From: an uncultured Coriobacteriaceae bacterium
GTDB lineage: Bacteria > Actinomycetota > Coriobacteriia > Coriobacteriales > Atopobiaceae
Direction: 5' to 3'
DNA: 64,000 nucleotides
NCBI GenBank assembly: GCA_902786015.1
Contig: CADAAU010000012.1
Location: 109,154-173,153, forward strand
In this document: positions 1 to 9,229 of the stretch, piece after piece
Numbering within the stretch: the stretch's first letter is position 1
How the letters are laid out: each line of letters opens with the position of its first letter
Position numbers and translations under genes: made by a program
Notes under the pieces: generated by a model
Database searches by the model: none
What the model was told of the DNA's origin: nothing
What the model saw: only the letters and a program-made list of their open reading frames with translations

Positions 1-325
1 GTTTTTCTAGGCGCTTTGCATACTGCGTAAGCTGGCCTTCCAAGTTTTTGATGTCGCGAAACCCTGCCTCACCAGACTCGAATCTGGCCTGGACATCGTC
101 TATGTCTTCATGGAACCTCACTTGCAGAGCTTCGTTCTCTTCGAGGTCCATCTCGGCGTCTTTACGCTGACCGACAATCTTTGTGATTTGGGAGGAAAGC
201 TTCTTTCGCGCCGCCTTTACCGCCTGGATCTTTTTTACCTGCGGCATAGCGGCCAGCGTCTTTTTGTGTCGCATGAGCGCAAGGTCAATCTCCTGCAATC
301 TGAGCAGGGCGTCTGGCTCTCTCAT
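1..325 (-). CDS. Zinc-ribbon coiled-coil protein, N-terminal part (DUF164-like), cut by window edge
   Basis: An open frame runs from an ATG at 325 off the left edge, giving 108 residues with no stop. A GGAGGG ribosome binding site lies 5 bases upstream. The product begins MREPDALLRLQEID and is charged and helical, with heptad-like stretches and a segment FRDIKNLEGQL. That is the pattern of bacterial C4-type zinc-ribbon proteins (zf-RING_7/DUF164), which have a long N-terminal coiled coil and a C-terminal Cys4 ribbon; the ribbon would lie outside the window. The family has no firmly established function, although nucleic-acid binding is often suggested. It is the last gene seen in the der-nifS direction, 214 bases beyond nifS, and is separated from it by a palindromic repeat. 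Confidence 0.75.
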   Translation of the reverse strand, partial: MREPDALLRLQEIDLALMRHKKTLAAMPQVKKIQAVKAARKKLSSQITKIVGQRKDAEMDLEENEALQVRFHEDIDDVQARFESGEAGFRDIKNLEGQLTQYAKRLEK

Positions 326-458
326 CGCATCCCTCCATGCCGAAGCTCTACGTTATCTCTATGTTACACGAAACAGGAGTGAAACCGTCCGAGCAACGCT
401 AAGTGCAGGTGGAAATCACCGAAATGCAGAATTGCTCACTTTTTACTCCTAGAGGCAC

Positions 459-540
459 GTGATGGGGATACTCCCCTTTCCCTTTGCCTTGCGCGTGCGC
501 CCGAAAGCCATTCCAGGCAAAGGGGAGTATCCCCATCACT
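459..540. repeat. Palindromic repeat family 1, hairpin pair downstream of nifS
   Basis: Two arms (459-480 and 516-540) are near-perfect inverted copies centred on GGGGATACTCCCC, itself a palindrome, followed by CCTTTGCC. The right arm starts directly at the nifS stop codon, so the transcript would fold into a long hairpin and could serve as a nifS terminator or 3' stabiliser. The same core recurs at 21772-21800, 24165-24190, 25866-25888 and 41608-41695, always between genes. Confidence 0.85.
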
Positions 541-1700
541 TAGCAGGAGATCACGTCAAGAAGGGCCCGCCCAAAACACTCGAGGTCCTCTTCGCTCACG
601 CGCTCGTCGAACGACACGCGCAACGAACCAGAAGCCAAATCACCAGGAATGCCCATGGCAGTGAGCACGTGACTTGGCTTCGTCGAACCACTTGCGCAGG
701 CCGACGCAGCCGAGACCTCGAATCCACGCGCATCGAGCTGCAGCACCAAGGACTCCGAGTCCCATCCCCTCACCATAAGGCTTACCATTCCAGGCAACCG
801 ATCGTCTCCTACGATTGCGCCAACGGTGGGGACGATTTGGTCGCTTCCCTCGCAAGCCAGTCGATACAGCTGCTCCGCTCGACTGGCAACAAGCAAGCGC
901 GTCCTTTCCAATTCCTTGCAGCAAGCGCTCGATGCGGCTGCGAAGGCCAAGGCGCCACGCACATCTTGCGTCCCCGGCCTGATGCCCCGCTCCTGCCCTC
1001 CGCCATGCATGAGCGGACGAATGGGACAACGTGTGCGTATGGCAAGGGCGCCCGTCCCCACGGGAGCCCCGATCTTGTGACCGACAATACCGACTGCGTC
1101 GCAGCTCGATAAATCGAGCGGAATCTTGCCAAATCCCTGAGCTGCATCGGTATAGAACAACGCTCCTGCCCGATGTGCAACGTTGCCCAAATCTGCGATT
1201 GGCTGAACCACACCCGTTTCGTTGTTTGCCGCCATTACCGAAACAAGAGCAACATCTGGGCCAAGTGCTCGCTCAAGGCTGCTCGCATGAATCTTTCCAT
1301 CCGATGAGGGCGAAATCGTCTGCACCTCGAAGCCCCGGTCGCGAAGCGCCGGCGCCACGTCCAATCCCGAATCATGTTCGATTGCAGATACAACGACCCG
1401 CGTGCGTTTCCTGTCACGATCACGCGCCCCAAGTGCCATACCCAGAAGTGCCAGGTTGTTGTTCTCGGTGCCCCCGGAGGTAAAAACAACATCCATGGGA
1501 CGAAAACCTCCGCCCAGGCAACGTGTCACGTCTCGCCGCGCACCATCCAGTGCTCGCGCCGCTTCACGTCCTGCAGTATGCAGCGAATTGGGGTTTGCAC
1601 CCGCATAGGCAGAGACCTCATACGCCCGCTCTGCCTCGAGTGACTCGCTTCGCACTGGCGACGATGCGGCGTAGTCCAAATACACACGTCGGGTCGTCAC
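540..1700 (-). CDS. Cysteine desulfurase (NifS/IscS family)
   Basis: This 386-residue PLP enzyme removes sulfur from L-cysteine to give alanine and a persulfide for Fe-S clusters or thio-modified tRNA. The PLP-binding lysine is expected at Lys209 in VGHKIG, the early SGGTEN motif is near 75-80, the EHDS histidine motif near 108, and the sulfur-carrying cysteine is Cys335 in SACASGS. Length matches group I enzymes. The start is a GTG, four bases after the rpe stop, so it is probably translated from the same mRNA as rpe and gpsA. No IscU or ThiI gene is adjacent, so iscS-like and nifS-like roles cannot be told apart here. Confidence 0.93.
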   Translation of the reverse strand: MTTRRVYLDYAASSPVRSESLEAERAYEVSAYAGANPNSLHTAGREAARALDGARRDVTRCLGGGFRPMDVVFTSGGTENNNLALLGMALGARDRDRKRTRVVVSAIEHDSGLDVAPALRDRGFEVQTISPSSDGKIHASSLERALGPDVALVSVMAANNETGVVQPIADLGNVAHRAGALFYTDAAQGFGKIPLDLSSCDAVGIVGHKIGAPVGTGALAIRTRCPIRPLMHGGGQERGIRPGTQDVRGALAFAAASSACCKELERTRLLVASRAEQLYRLACEGSDQIVPTVGAIVGDDRLPGMVSLMVRGWDSESLVLQLDARGFEVSAASACASGSTKPSHVLTAMGIPGDLASGSLRVSFDERVSEEDLECFGRALLDVISC

Positions 1701-1703
1701 GCG

Positions 1704-2384
1704 CTACACCATCCTCATGGCAAATCCCTGCATGCCAGCTGTACGCATGTCGTCAACCATCCTTGCGTGATCCTCGGCATCAAACACGGCACTTCCACCC
1801 ACCAGGACGTTTGCTCCGGCTGCTACGACTTGGGCGGCATTCTTTACCGAGACGCCGCCGTCAATCTCTACGAGTGGACGCACGGAATGACTCTGGCACA
1901 GTGCAGTCAGCTTGTTGAGCTGGGTATACGTATGCTCGATGAACTTTTGTCCCGAGAAGCCCGGATTCACCGACATTACGAGCACCATGTCCAAGTAATC
2001 GATTATTGCGTCAAGCGACGAAACGGCCGTACCGGGGTTGATGGCTACCGCCGCACGACGGCCGTACCGATGTATCTCGTCCACGATTCGGTGGGCATGC
2101 TTTGCGGTCTCGATATGGAACGTGAGCACATCCGCGCCTGCCTCGAGGTAGTCACGAAAGACCTCATCGGGATTCTTTACCATCATGTGTACATCCACCG
2201 GCAGGTCGGTCCCGCGTTTTACCGCACGCAAAAGGCCGGGGCCAAACGAGATGTTTGGAACAAAGTCGCCGTCCATCACGTCGTAGTGAATAAAGTCCGC
2301 GTTCGAGACGCTTTGGAGCTCGTTGCCTAAGTCCAGAAAGTCCGCCGCCAGTATGGACGGGGCGATTCGTACGATGTTACTCAT
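1704..2384 (-). CDS. rpe: Ribulose-phosphate 3-epimerase
   Basis: A 226-residue TIM-barrel epimerase interconverting ribulose 5-phosphate and xylulose 5-phosphate in the pentose phosphate pathway. Family landmarks are IAPSILAADF at the N-terminus, HYDVMDGDFVPN with the metal-binding His and Asp, DVHMMVKNP, VMSVNPGFSGQ near 140, and the C-terminal EIDGGV and GANVLVGGSAVF phosphate-binding motifs. An AGGAG site lies 6 bases before the ATG. It follows gpsA by 8 bases and precedes nifS by 3, so the three genes are likely cotranscribed. Confidence 0.97.
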   Translation of the reverse strand: MSNIVRIAPSILAADFLDLGNELQSVSNADFIHYDVMDGDFVPNISFGPGLLRAVKRGTDLPVDVHMMVKNPDEVFRDYLEAGADVLTFHIETAKHAHRIVDEIHRYGRRAAVAINPGTAVSSLDAIIDYLDMVLVMSVNPGFSGQKFIEHTYTQLNKLTALCQSHSVRPLVEIDGGVSVKNAAQVVAAGANVLVGGSAVFDAEDHARMVDDMRTAGMQGFAMRMV

Positions 2385-2392
2385 GCATGCTC

Positions 2393-3436
2393 CTATTCAG
2401 ACCGTTCACCACGTGTGTGACCTTCGTGTCCCACCCCATAGAATTCCTCGTTTGGTCGCCTCTCCAAAAGCGCATCCACGGCATCCAACACGGGCATGCC
2501 TTCGTAGAGGACGGCATTGACCGCCTGGGTTATGGGCACTTCGACGCCTTTGGACTTGGCAAGCTCAAGTATTGAGGACGCAGCCTGGGCGCCCTCCACC
2601 ACCATGCCCGTACGTCGCTCATAGTCTTCGAGTGACTCCCCACGAGCGAATGCCTCGCCAAAGGTACGATTCCTCGAATGCTGCGAAGTGCACGTTGCGA
2701 CGAGGTCTCCCATGCCGGCAAGTCCCATGCAAGTGAGCGGGTCAGCCCCCAACGCCACCGCCACGCGCGTCACCTCTGCAAGACCTCGAGTCATAAGAAC
2801 GGCAAGGGTATTGTCGCCCGCACCCGAAGCTGCCGCAATACCGCACGCCACGGCTATGACGTTCTTTTCGGCTGCGCAAATCTCGACACCGCGAACATCA
2901 TCGCTCACGTATACCCTAAACACGGGACAAACGAGCAGGTCCCTAAAGAGATTGGCGACGGCAGGATCCGAAGAGGCAACCACGGCGGCAGACACCGTAC
3001 TTTGACAGATTTCCTCAGCATGGTTTGGTCCGCTGAGCACCGCCACCCTCTCGTGACCACCAAGCTCCTGCTCCACAATGTCGGCCATGAGGCAGCCCGT
3101 CCCACGTTCGACGCCCTTTGTGAGCACGAGAATCGGCACGTCGGAAGATGCGTACGGAGCAAGCCTCTTGCACGTACTTCTGAGGAATGGAGATGGCACC
3201 ACGATGAGCATAGCCTCGGCACCGTCCGTCGCCTCCAGAAAATCGCATGTCGCACGCACGTTGGGCGCCACCTCATAGTTGGTGAGCTGATGCGGATTGT
3301 GGCGATTCTCGTTTATGCCATTTGCCACCTCAGGTTCAAACGACCATATAACGACATCGTCCACATGAGGCGCGAGCAGCTGGGTAACCGCCGTGCCCCA
3401 TGATCCGGATCCAATTACTACAACCTTGCTCGCCAT
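2393..3436 (-). CDS. gpsA: Glycerol-3-phosphate dehydrogenase [NAD(P)+]
   Basis: A 347-residue cytosolic enzyme reducing dihydroxyacetone phosphate to sn-glycerol 3-phosphate, the backbone precursor for phospholipids. The N-terminal Rossmann motif GSGSWGTA is at 9-16. Other GpsA signatures are LVLTKGVE, VLSGPNHAEE and the catalytic-lysine segment AAEKNVIAVACGIA, plus GLAGMGDLVATCTS. Its ATG overlaps the plsY stop (TAATG), so it is translationally coupled to the acyltransferase that uses its product. The der-plsY-gpsA order is widely conserved in Gram-positive bacteria. Confidence 0.97.
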   Translation of the reverse strand: MASKVVVIGSGSWGTAVTQLLAPHVDDVVIWSFEPEVANGINENRHNPHQLTNYEVAPNVRATCDFLEATDGAEAMLIVVPSPFLRSTCKRLAPYASSDVPILVLTKGVERGTGCLMADIVEQELGGHERVAVLSGPNHAEEICQSTVSAAVVASSDPAVANLFRDLLVCPVFRVYVSDDVRGVEICAAEKNVIAVACGIAAASGAGDNTLAVLMTRGLAEVTRVAVALGADPLTCMGLAGMGDLVATCTSQHSRNRTFGEAFARGESLEDYERRTGMVVEGAQAASSILELAKSKGVEVPITQAVNAVLYEGMPVLDAVDALLERRPNEEFYGVGHEGHTRGERSE

Positions 3437-4116
3437 TAACGGCTGCCCCCCTTGTTCTTGTCTTTATGCTTGATGGAGAACCGTCGTTCCTCGCCACGGA
3501 CGAGCCGTCCGATGTTCTCACGATGCGACCAGATGACTACCGCAGCCACCATAGCAGTGGGGATAACGGCAGGAACGGACATGCCCCACAATGCAGCCTG
3601 AATGGGCAGGCTCGCCGCCGCGCAGATGGAACCGAGCGAGACGTAACGGGTGGGAATCGTGCAGAGCAAGAACACCGCCAGCATGCCCAAGCCAATCGGC
3701 CACCACATGGCAAGGCCTGCACCCAAACCTACCGAGATGCCCTTGCCACCATGGAAATGCAGGTAAGGGCTAAAGATATGTCCAAATACGCTTGCCGCAA
3801 AAAGGACCGACCCGGCCCATCCAAATGCCCCGTTGTAGGCAACAGCGAACCAGTCACCCCCGCAACAGAGATTGGCAATTACCAGCTTACCCAGCAAGAC
3901 GCATACAACGCCCTTTCCGACGTCGCACAAGAACGTCAGTGCTGCCGCCTTGCCGCCCGCAGAGCGCGCAACATTCGTCATGCCTATGTTTCCCGATCCG
4001 GTCTTGCGCACGTCAATGCCACTGAGCTTTGCCGCAAAAATCATGCCAAACGGAATGCCGCACACAAAAAACGATACGATAGCGGCCACGCAAGTCGCTC
4101 CGATGAGTCCTGCCAT
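3436..4116 (-). CDS. plsY: Glycerol-3-phosphate acyltransferase PlsY
   Basis: A 226-residue integral membrane enzyme that transfers the acyl group of acyl-phosphate to glycerol 3-phosphate, the first step of phosphatidic acid synthesis. PlsY motifs are visible: SGIDVRKTGSGNIGMTNVAR (motif 1), HFHGGKGISVGLG (motif 2, glycine-rich) and the late SHRENIGRLVRGEE (motif 3). About five hydrophobic segments span the protein. A GGAAGGA ribosome binding site precedes the ATG at 4116, only 2 bases after the der stop. The C-terminus is short and basic. Confidence 0.97.
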   Translation of the reverse strand: MAGLIGATCVAAIVSFFVCGIPFGMIFAAKLSGIDVRKTGSGNIGMTNVARSAGGKAAALTFLCDVGKGVVCVLLGKLVIANLCCGGDWFAVAYNGAFGWAGSVLFAASVFGHIFSPYLHFHGGKGISVGLGAGLAMWWPIGLGMLAVFLLCTIPTRYVSLGSICAAASLPIQAALWGMSVPAVIPTAMVAAVVIWSHRENIGRLVRGEERRFSIKHKDKNKGGSR

Positions 4117-4118
4117 AG

Positions 4119-5435
4119 TTATTCCTTCCTTCGGAATTTGAGTCGAATGGGCGTACCCTCAAGATCCAGACGCTCGCGTAGCCTGTTTTCCACAAACCGT
4201 TCGAAATTATCGTCCACGAGGTCTGGTGCATTGCAAAAGAACGCAAAGACGGGCGGGCACGCAGAAGGTTGCGTGGCGTAGTTGAGTTTCAGACGCCGAT
4301 TACCCTTGGTGATGGTATGTCCCGAGGCGCGAATCTCGTCCAAAAGGGCATTGAGTTTAGACGTTTGCACGCGGCTCGCCCTTGCCTCGCCGGCACGCTT
4401 GGCAGTGTCTAGCACACGCAGGCACGAACGACCCGTAAGTGCAGACATCCTCACCACAGGCACCCAATTTGCGAAGGCCAAGCGACGTGCTAAGGATGCC
4501 TCCACATCCTCGCGCCGCTGCTCCGTGTCGAGCAGATCCCATTTGTTGAGGCACAGCACGAGAGCACACCCGCGCTCTACCGCCATCGTCGCGAGTTTCT
4601 GGTCTTGCTCGGTAACTCCCACAGACGCGTCGACAACCAGCAGGCACACGTCCGCACGATCCATCGCCATGAGACCGCGTACGATGCTGTAGTACTCGAC
4701 GTCTTCGTGCACCTGCGAACGCTTGCGCATGCCGGCGGTGTCCACGAGCCTGAATCTTGTTCCATTGCGCTCCACAACGACGTCTACCGCATCGCGCGTG
4801 GTACCCGCAACGTCGCTCACAATGGAGCGGTCTCTTCCCACAAGGCGATTGGTAAGGGAGGACTTTCCCACGTTCGGACGACCTATGATGGCTACGGCCA
4901 ACACATCGTCCTCAGGTTCCTCGTCGGGCACGTCGGGTGGAAGCACCGCAACGATTTCGTCGAGCAAATCGCCGGTACCATGGCCATGGCCTGCCGATAT
5001 GGGCATCGGCTCCCCCACACCCAACTGATAGAAATCCCAGGTGGCCAGCTCGTTTGACGGATCGTCCACCTTGTTTACCACCAAAAACGACGGCTTCTTT
5101 GACCTTCGGACGACGCGTGCCACCTCTTCGTCCTCGTCCGTGACCCCCACAGTACCGTCTACCACAAAGACAATGACGTCGGCCTCTTCGCAGGCCATGA
5201 GCGCTTGCTCTCGAATGCGCGGCGCAAAAGTGTCCTTGGATTTGATGGACTCTATACCACCCGTGTCCACCAACACGAAGTTTCGACCATTCCAATCGGT
5301 CTCGTGATACGAACGGTCACGTGTAACTCCGCGTGACTCATGTACGATGGCCTCTCGGCGCTCGGCCAGACGGTTTACCAAGGTCGACTTACCCACGTTG
5401 GGACGGCCCACCACCGCTACTATAGGCTTGCTCAT
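4119..5435 (-). CDS. der: Ribosome biogenesis GTPase Der (EngA)
   Basis: A 438-residue protein with two tandem GTPase domains and a C-terminal KH-like domain, needed for 50S maturation. The first domain has GRPNVGKST near residue 10, DTGG and NKVD; the second has GRPNVGKSS near 185, DTAGMRKR and NKWD. An upstream in-frame ATG at 5534 exists, but the ATG at 5435 has a strong GAGGGGAG site and gives the canonical start MSKPIVAVVGRPN. It leads the der-plsY-gpsA-rpe-nifS run. The upstream region holds a palindromic element rather than the usual DUF512 neighbour. Confidence 0.97.
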   Translation of the reverse strand: MSKPIVAVVGRPNVGKSTLVNRLAERREAIVHESRGVTRDRSYHETDWNGRNFVLVDTGGIESIKSKDTFAPRIREQALMACEEADVIVFVVDGTVGVTDEDEEVARVVRRSKKPSFLVVNKVDDPSNELATWDFYQLGVGEPMPISAGHGHGTGDLLDEIVAVLPPDVPDEEPEDDVLAVAIIGRPNVGKSSLTNRLVGRDRSIVSDVAGTTRDAVDVVVERNGTRFRLVDTAGMRKRSQVHEDVEYYSIVRGLMAMDRADVCLLVVDASVGVTEQDQKLATMAVERGCALVLCLNKWDLLDTEQRREDVEASLARRLAFANWVPVVRMSALTGRSCLRVLDTAKRAGEARASRVQTSKLNALLDEIRASGHTITKGNRRLKLNYATQPSACPPVFAFFCNAPDLVDDNFERFVENRLRERLDLEGTPIRLKFRRKE

Positions 5436-5563
5436 GTGCAAACTCCCCTCTATTTGCAAACAGAATGGTAACACGGGCAGCGGACAAATACGGAACGCTG
5501 ACATTCTCCCAACAAACAACGCCTCAAAACTCATTCATCCGCCTATGCAAGCCCCGCAAAAGA

Positions 5564-5647
5564 GCAAGGGTGGAGGTTATGTACCTGCGCGAATTCCCCA
5601 GTGAAACGAGGACTGTCTGAGCTCAGGCGCATAACTTCCACCCTTGC
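5564..5647. repeat. Palindromic repeat family 2, 84-base hairpin element
   Basis: Arms 5564-5581 (GCAAGGGTGGAGGTTATG) and 5631-5647 are inverted copies. The interior carries CTGCGCGAATTCC on one side and GAGGACTGTCTGAGCTCAGG on the other. The same 84-base layout, in opposite orientation, is found at 41436-41519. A further fragment, GAGGACTGCCTGAG, follows at about 5653-5666. The element lies in the divergent gap between der and the GH3 gene; I saw no coding capacity in it. Confidence 0.8.
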
Positions 5648-5716
5648 CGAAGTGAGGACTGCCTGAGTAAAGCGATTCATTATATTGTAGTCAATGTTGG
5701 ATTGAAGGGAGCTCAT

Positions 5717-8700
5717 ATGAAGCACACTAAACAGCGCACGACACGACTCAAGGATCTGCTAGCGTCCCTTACGCTCAGTATTGCCCTCATCGCAAGCACA
5801 ACGCCACTCACCCAAATTGCCATAGCCGAAGAGCAGAATATGGAAGAGGTGTCTGTCCAAGAAACGATTGCGCCTTTGCAGGAGCCTCACAGCTCAAAGA
5901 GCGACAAAGAGGACGCAATGCAGGAAGAACCTGAGGCACACGGTGGAGACGCCCTTCGAGCTCAGTCAATTGAGGAAACCTCATTGGAGCAACAAGCGTC
6001 TGACGATCCACAGATCAACGAAATCATAGGAAAGATGACCCTCGACGAGAAAATCTCGCAAATGATCGTTCCCGCCATCCGCACGTGGGACAAATCTGAC
6101 GTAACAAGCTTAGAGACCGGCTCCCCACTTGCACAAGCCCTACAGAAGCATCAATACGGCGGCATCATTCTTTTTGGATCCAACGTAAAGGACGTGGAAC
6201 AAACAGCCAACTTGGTAAACGCCCTACAAAAGAACAACATGGACGCAACGGGTCGGTCAAAGAACATTCCGTACCTCATGGCAGTTGACGAGGAGGGAGG
6301 CGTCGTCACCCGCTTCACCATGGGCACTCGCATGACTGGTAGCATGGCCATAGGTGCTACTGGCGAGAAGGCAGCGGCAAACGCCAAGCTCACGGGAGAG
6401 GTACTGGGCGAGGAGTGCGCCGCTTTGGGATTCAACTTGGACTTCGCCCCAACAATTGACGTAAACAGCAATCCCTCAAACCCAACCATTGGGACACGCT
6501 CGTTCTCGGACGAGCCACAAACGGTAGCAGAGTTGGGAGCCGAGTTCACCCGAGGTCTCGCAACCAAACAAGTCATTGCCACGCTTAAGCACTTTCCGGG
6601 CCATGGCGACACGGCAAATGACACGCACATCGGCACCGCGACCGTCGACAAGACTCTCGAAGAACTCAACGTCTGCGAGCTCATCCCCTTTAGGAACGTT
6701 ATTGCCCAAAATACGGCAGACATGATTATGACAGCCCATATCACACTTCCCAAGTACGATGACGAGGTGACGTTTGCCGACGGAAACAAGGGTTACTTCC
6801 CCGCCACCATGTCAAAGAAGGTCATCACGGACTTGTTGCGCGCGGACATCGGTTATGAGGGCGTAGTGATTACCGATGCCCTCGAAATGGATGCACTATA
6901 CAAAAACAAGCTGGTCGAAGGAGATGTTGGAGAAACTGCCGCGTCCGCCTCTGTCGAATACCGCGCGAATCTCGCCGAAAAAGTCATCAACGCTGGGGTG
7001 GACATGCTGCTCATTCCCGCAGACCTCAAGGATCAAGAGGCCGCCAACTTATACGACAACTACATTCAAACAATCGCAGGAAAAGTCGGTAACGGAGACG
7101 GCAAAACCATATCGGAAAACCGTATAAACCAAAGCGTAGCGCGCATTCTTGGACTCAAACAAAAATTTGGCATCCTCGACAATTACACGGAGGCAAACGT
7201 TAGTGCTGCGTCACAGGTTGTCGGCTCACAGGATCACCACAACGACGAGATGAAAATCGCACGCGATGCCATTACTCTTGTCAAAAACGATCAGTATACT
7301 CTGCCACTTTCCGGTCATGAGAATAACGTGGTAATCATGGGTCGGCTCATGGATGACAGCAAGACCATTGAATACGCTCTTGACAAACTGAAGGACGAGG
7401 GTCTCGTCGACGTTGATGCTCACATAAACAATCTTGCCAAACAAACCCAATCCGGGGCATCAGATTCAAAGATGCATGTGACCATAGACTACTATTATGA
7501 TTCAGGAAATAAGACCGCACACTTTACGAACGAACTGAGCGACGCCATTGCCAAGGCTAACACGGTCATCTGTTTTACCGCATCCTATGACGCTAGCCCT
7601 CTTTCGGCTACGTCTCCGCTTTACCAGAGCGTTTCGCGCGCCATTCGAGAAACGCATACGGCGGGAGGCAAGTTCGTGCTGCTCGCCAACAACCTCCCCT
7701 ACGATGCCGCCCGCTATACGGAGGCCGACGCCATTATGCTGGGGTACATGTCTGCCGGTCTGAACGCTGACCCCACAGACGTGAGCAAGAGCGTTGCCTA
7801 CAATGCCAATGTCATTGCGGCTATATGCTCCATGTTTGATAACGTTCCTCCCACAGGCACGCTTCCCGTCAACATTCCCAAGGCGTTCGAGAAGGAAGAC
7901 CTTAGCATTGACTACTCGGACGAAACTCTCTATGAGCGCGGCTATGGCTTAAACTATGAGTACGCCTTTGTCAAAGGCGAGGGTGCAACGTACGTCAAGG
8001 GCTCTGGCACGGACCTCTTGTTCCAAAACAATGCCCGGTTCGACAAGCTCAGCCAAGTGCTCGTAGACGGTGCTGATCCAGGCAGCGAAAACTACACCGC
8101 TTCAGCTGGCTCAACCAACATCACGCTCAAGGCAGACTATTTGGATGGCCTTCCCACAGGCAGCCACACACTCACGGCCGTGTATGAATACGAAGACATG
8201 GGAGGTACCAAAGAAGTATCCGCGAGTTTTGTTGTCTCTGCGCCCGCGCTCCCCATATCCTATGACGCACACAACCAGAGCGTCGGTTGGAAGGCACCCT
8301 CTGGAAGTGATGGCTCTACGGCAGGCATAACAGGAGAATCCAAGCGACTCGAGGCAATACGCGTGAAAGTTGAAGGGGGATCCGTCGAGTACCGATCCCA
8401 CGTGCAGGGCACGGGCTGGGAATCGTCCTGGGCCACAGACGGTGCCGTCTCGGGAACCGAGGGACAATCCAAACGCATCGAGGCAATTCAAATCCGACTG
8501 AGCGAAGACCTTGCGAAAAAGGGATACCACGTGTGGTACCGCACGCATGTGCAGACACACGGGTGGCTCGGCTGGGCATGTGATGGACAACCGGCAGGAA
8601 CTACCGGCGCCTCCAAGCGCGCCGAAGCATATGAGGTCATCGTGTTGCAGGACGGACAGACGCCAAAGGAGTACAAGAAAGAATCGCCCGCATACATTGC

Positions 8701-9163
8701 CCTGGGTTCTGCGGACGCACACATCCAGACATATGGCTGGAGCGGTGCAAAGCCAGCCGGTATCATAGGCACCACCGGCCAGTCAAAGCGTCTTGAAGCC
8801 ATCAAGCTCTCCTTGGGCGGCCTTCCGGCAAACGTTGGCATAACTTACGAAGTCCATACCCAAACGTACGGTTGGATGGGCGAACAGGCCGATGGAGCTC
8901 TTGCGGGTACGACCGGCGAATCCAAACGCCTGGAAGCCGTGCGCATGCGCCTGACCGGCGACGCCGAGATGGACTACTCGGTTTGGTACCGCGTCCATTC
9001 ACAGACCTTCGGCTGGCTCGGATGGGCCTGTGATGGCAACGACGCGGGCACGACAGGACTCAGCAAGCGTGCCGAGGCAATAGAGGTGCAGGTCCTTCCC
9101 AAGGGGAGCTTGCCGATGGACTACAACGCAAATGCGGAGGCATTCATCACCCAACAGGCATAG
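5717..9163 (+). CDS. Secreted GH3 beta-N-acetylhexosaminidase with Ig-like domain and six ChW repeats
   Basis: A 1148-residue exported glycosidase. A signal peptide covers about residues 1-38 (cleavage likely near IAIAEE). The GH3 domain has VDEEGGVVTRF near 190, the KHFPGHG...DTH loop near 291 with the His acid/base, and the nucleophile Asp near 387 in ITDALEM; a GH3 C-terminal domain follows to about 740. An Ig-like domain lies at about 760-842. Six ChW repeats then run from about 846 to 1130 (HxQxxGW...GxxGxSKRxEA) as two sets of three. The ATG at 5717 has GAAGGGAG five bases upstream and is preferred to the TTG at 5702. It probably cleaves GlcNAc from peptidoglycan or host glycans, with the ChW region binding the cell surface. 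Confidence 0.92.
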   Translation: MKHTKQRTTRLKDLLASLTLSIALIASTTPLTQIAIAEEQNMEEVSVQETIAPLQEPHSSKSDKEDAMQEEPEAHGGDALRAQSIEETSLEQQASDDPQINEIIGKMTLDEKISQMIVPAIRTWDKSDVTSLETGSPLAQALQKHQYGGIILFGSNVKDVEQTANLVNALQKNNMDATGRSKNIPYLMAVDEEGGVVTRFTMGTRMTGSMAIGATGEKAAANAKLTGEVLGEECAALGFNLDFAPTIDVNSNPSNPTIGTRSFSDEPQTVAELGAEFTRGLATKQVIATLKHFPGHGDTANDTHIGTATVDKTLEELNVCELIPFRNVIAQNTADMIMTAHITLPKYDDEVTFADGNKGYFPATMSKKVITDLLRADIGYEGVVITDALEMDALYKNKLVEGDVGETAASASVEYRANLAEKVINAGVDMLLIPADLKDQEAANLYDNYIQTIAGKVGNGDGKTISENRINQSVARILGLKQKFGILDNYTEANVSAASQVVGSQDHHNDEMKIARDAITLVKNDQYTLPLSGHENNVVIMGRLMDDSKTIEYALDKLKDEGLVDVDAHINNLAKQTQSGASDSKMHVTIDYYYDSGNKTAHFTNELSDAIAKANTVICFTASYDASPLSATSPLYQSVSRAIRETHTAGGKFVLLANNLPYDAARYTEADAIMLGYMSAGLNADPTDVSKSVAYNANVIAAICSMFDNVPPTGTLPVNIPKAFEKEDLSIDYSDETLYERGYGLNYEYAFVKGEGATYVKGSGTDLLFQNNARFDKLSQVLVDGADPGSENYTASAGSTNITLKADYLDGLPTGSHTLTAVYEYEDMGGTKEVSASFVVSAPALPISYDAHNQSVGWKAPSGSDGSTAGITGESKRLEAIRVKVEGGSVEYRSHVQGTGWESSWATDGAVSGTEGQSKRIEAIQIRLSEDLAKKGYHVWYRTHVQTHGWLGWACDGQPAGTTGASKRAEAYEVIVLQDGQTPKEYKKESPAYIALGSADAHIQTYGWSGAKPAGIIGTTGQSKRLEAIKLSLGGLPANVGITYEVHTQTYGWMGEQADGALAGTTGESKRLEAVRMRLTGDAEMDYSVWYRVHSQTFGWLGWACDGNDAGTTGLSKRAEAIEVQVLPKGSLPMDYNANAEAFITQQA

Positions 9164-9186
9164 TCGTAGTCACGGCAGCCATATTC

Positions 9187-9229
9187 CCCGGCAGAGCACC
9201 CCACTTTGGAATCTCTGCCGGGACTTTTT
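9187..9229 (+). terminator. Rho-independent terminator of the GH3 gene
   Basis: Perfect 10-bp stem CCCGGCAGAG/CTCTGCCGGG (9187-9196, 9213-9222) followed by ACTTTTTA. It lies 24 bases after the GH3 stop and also overlaps the end of the convergent DUF512 gene at 9228. Confidence 0.9.
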
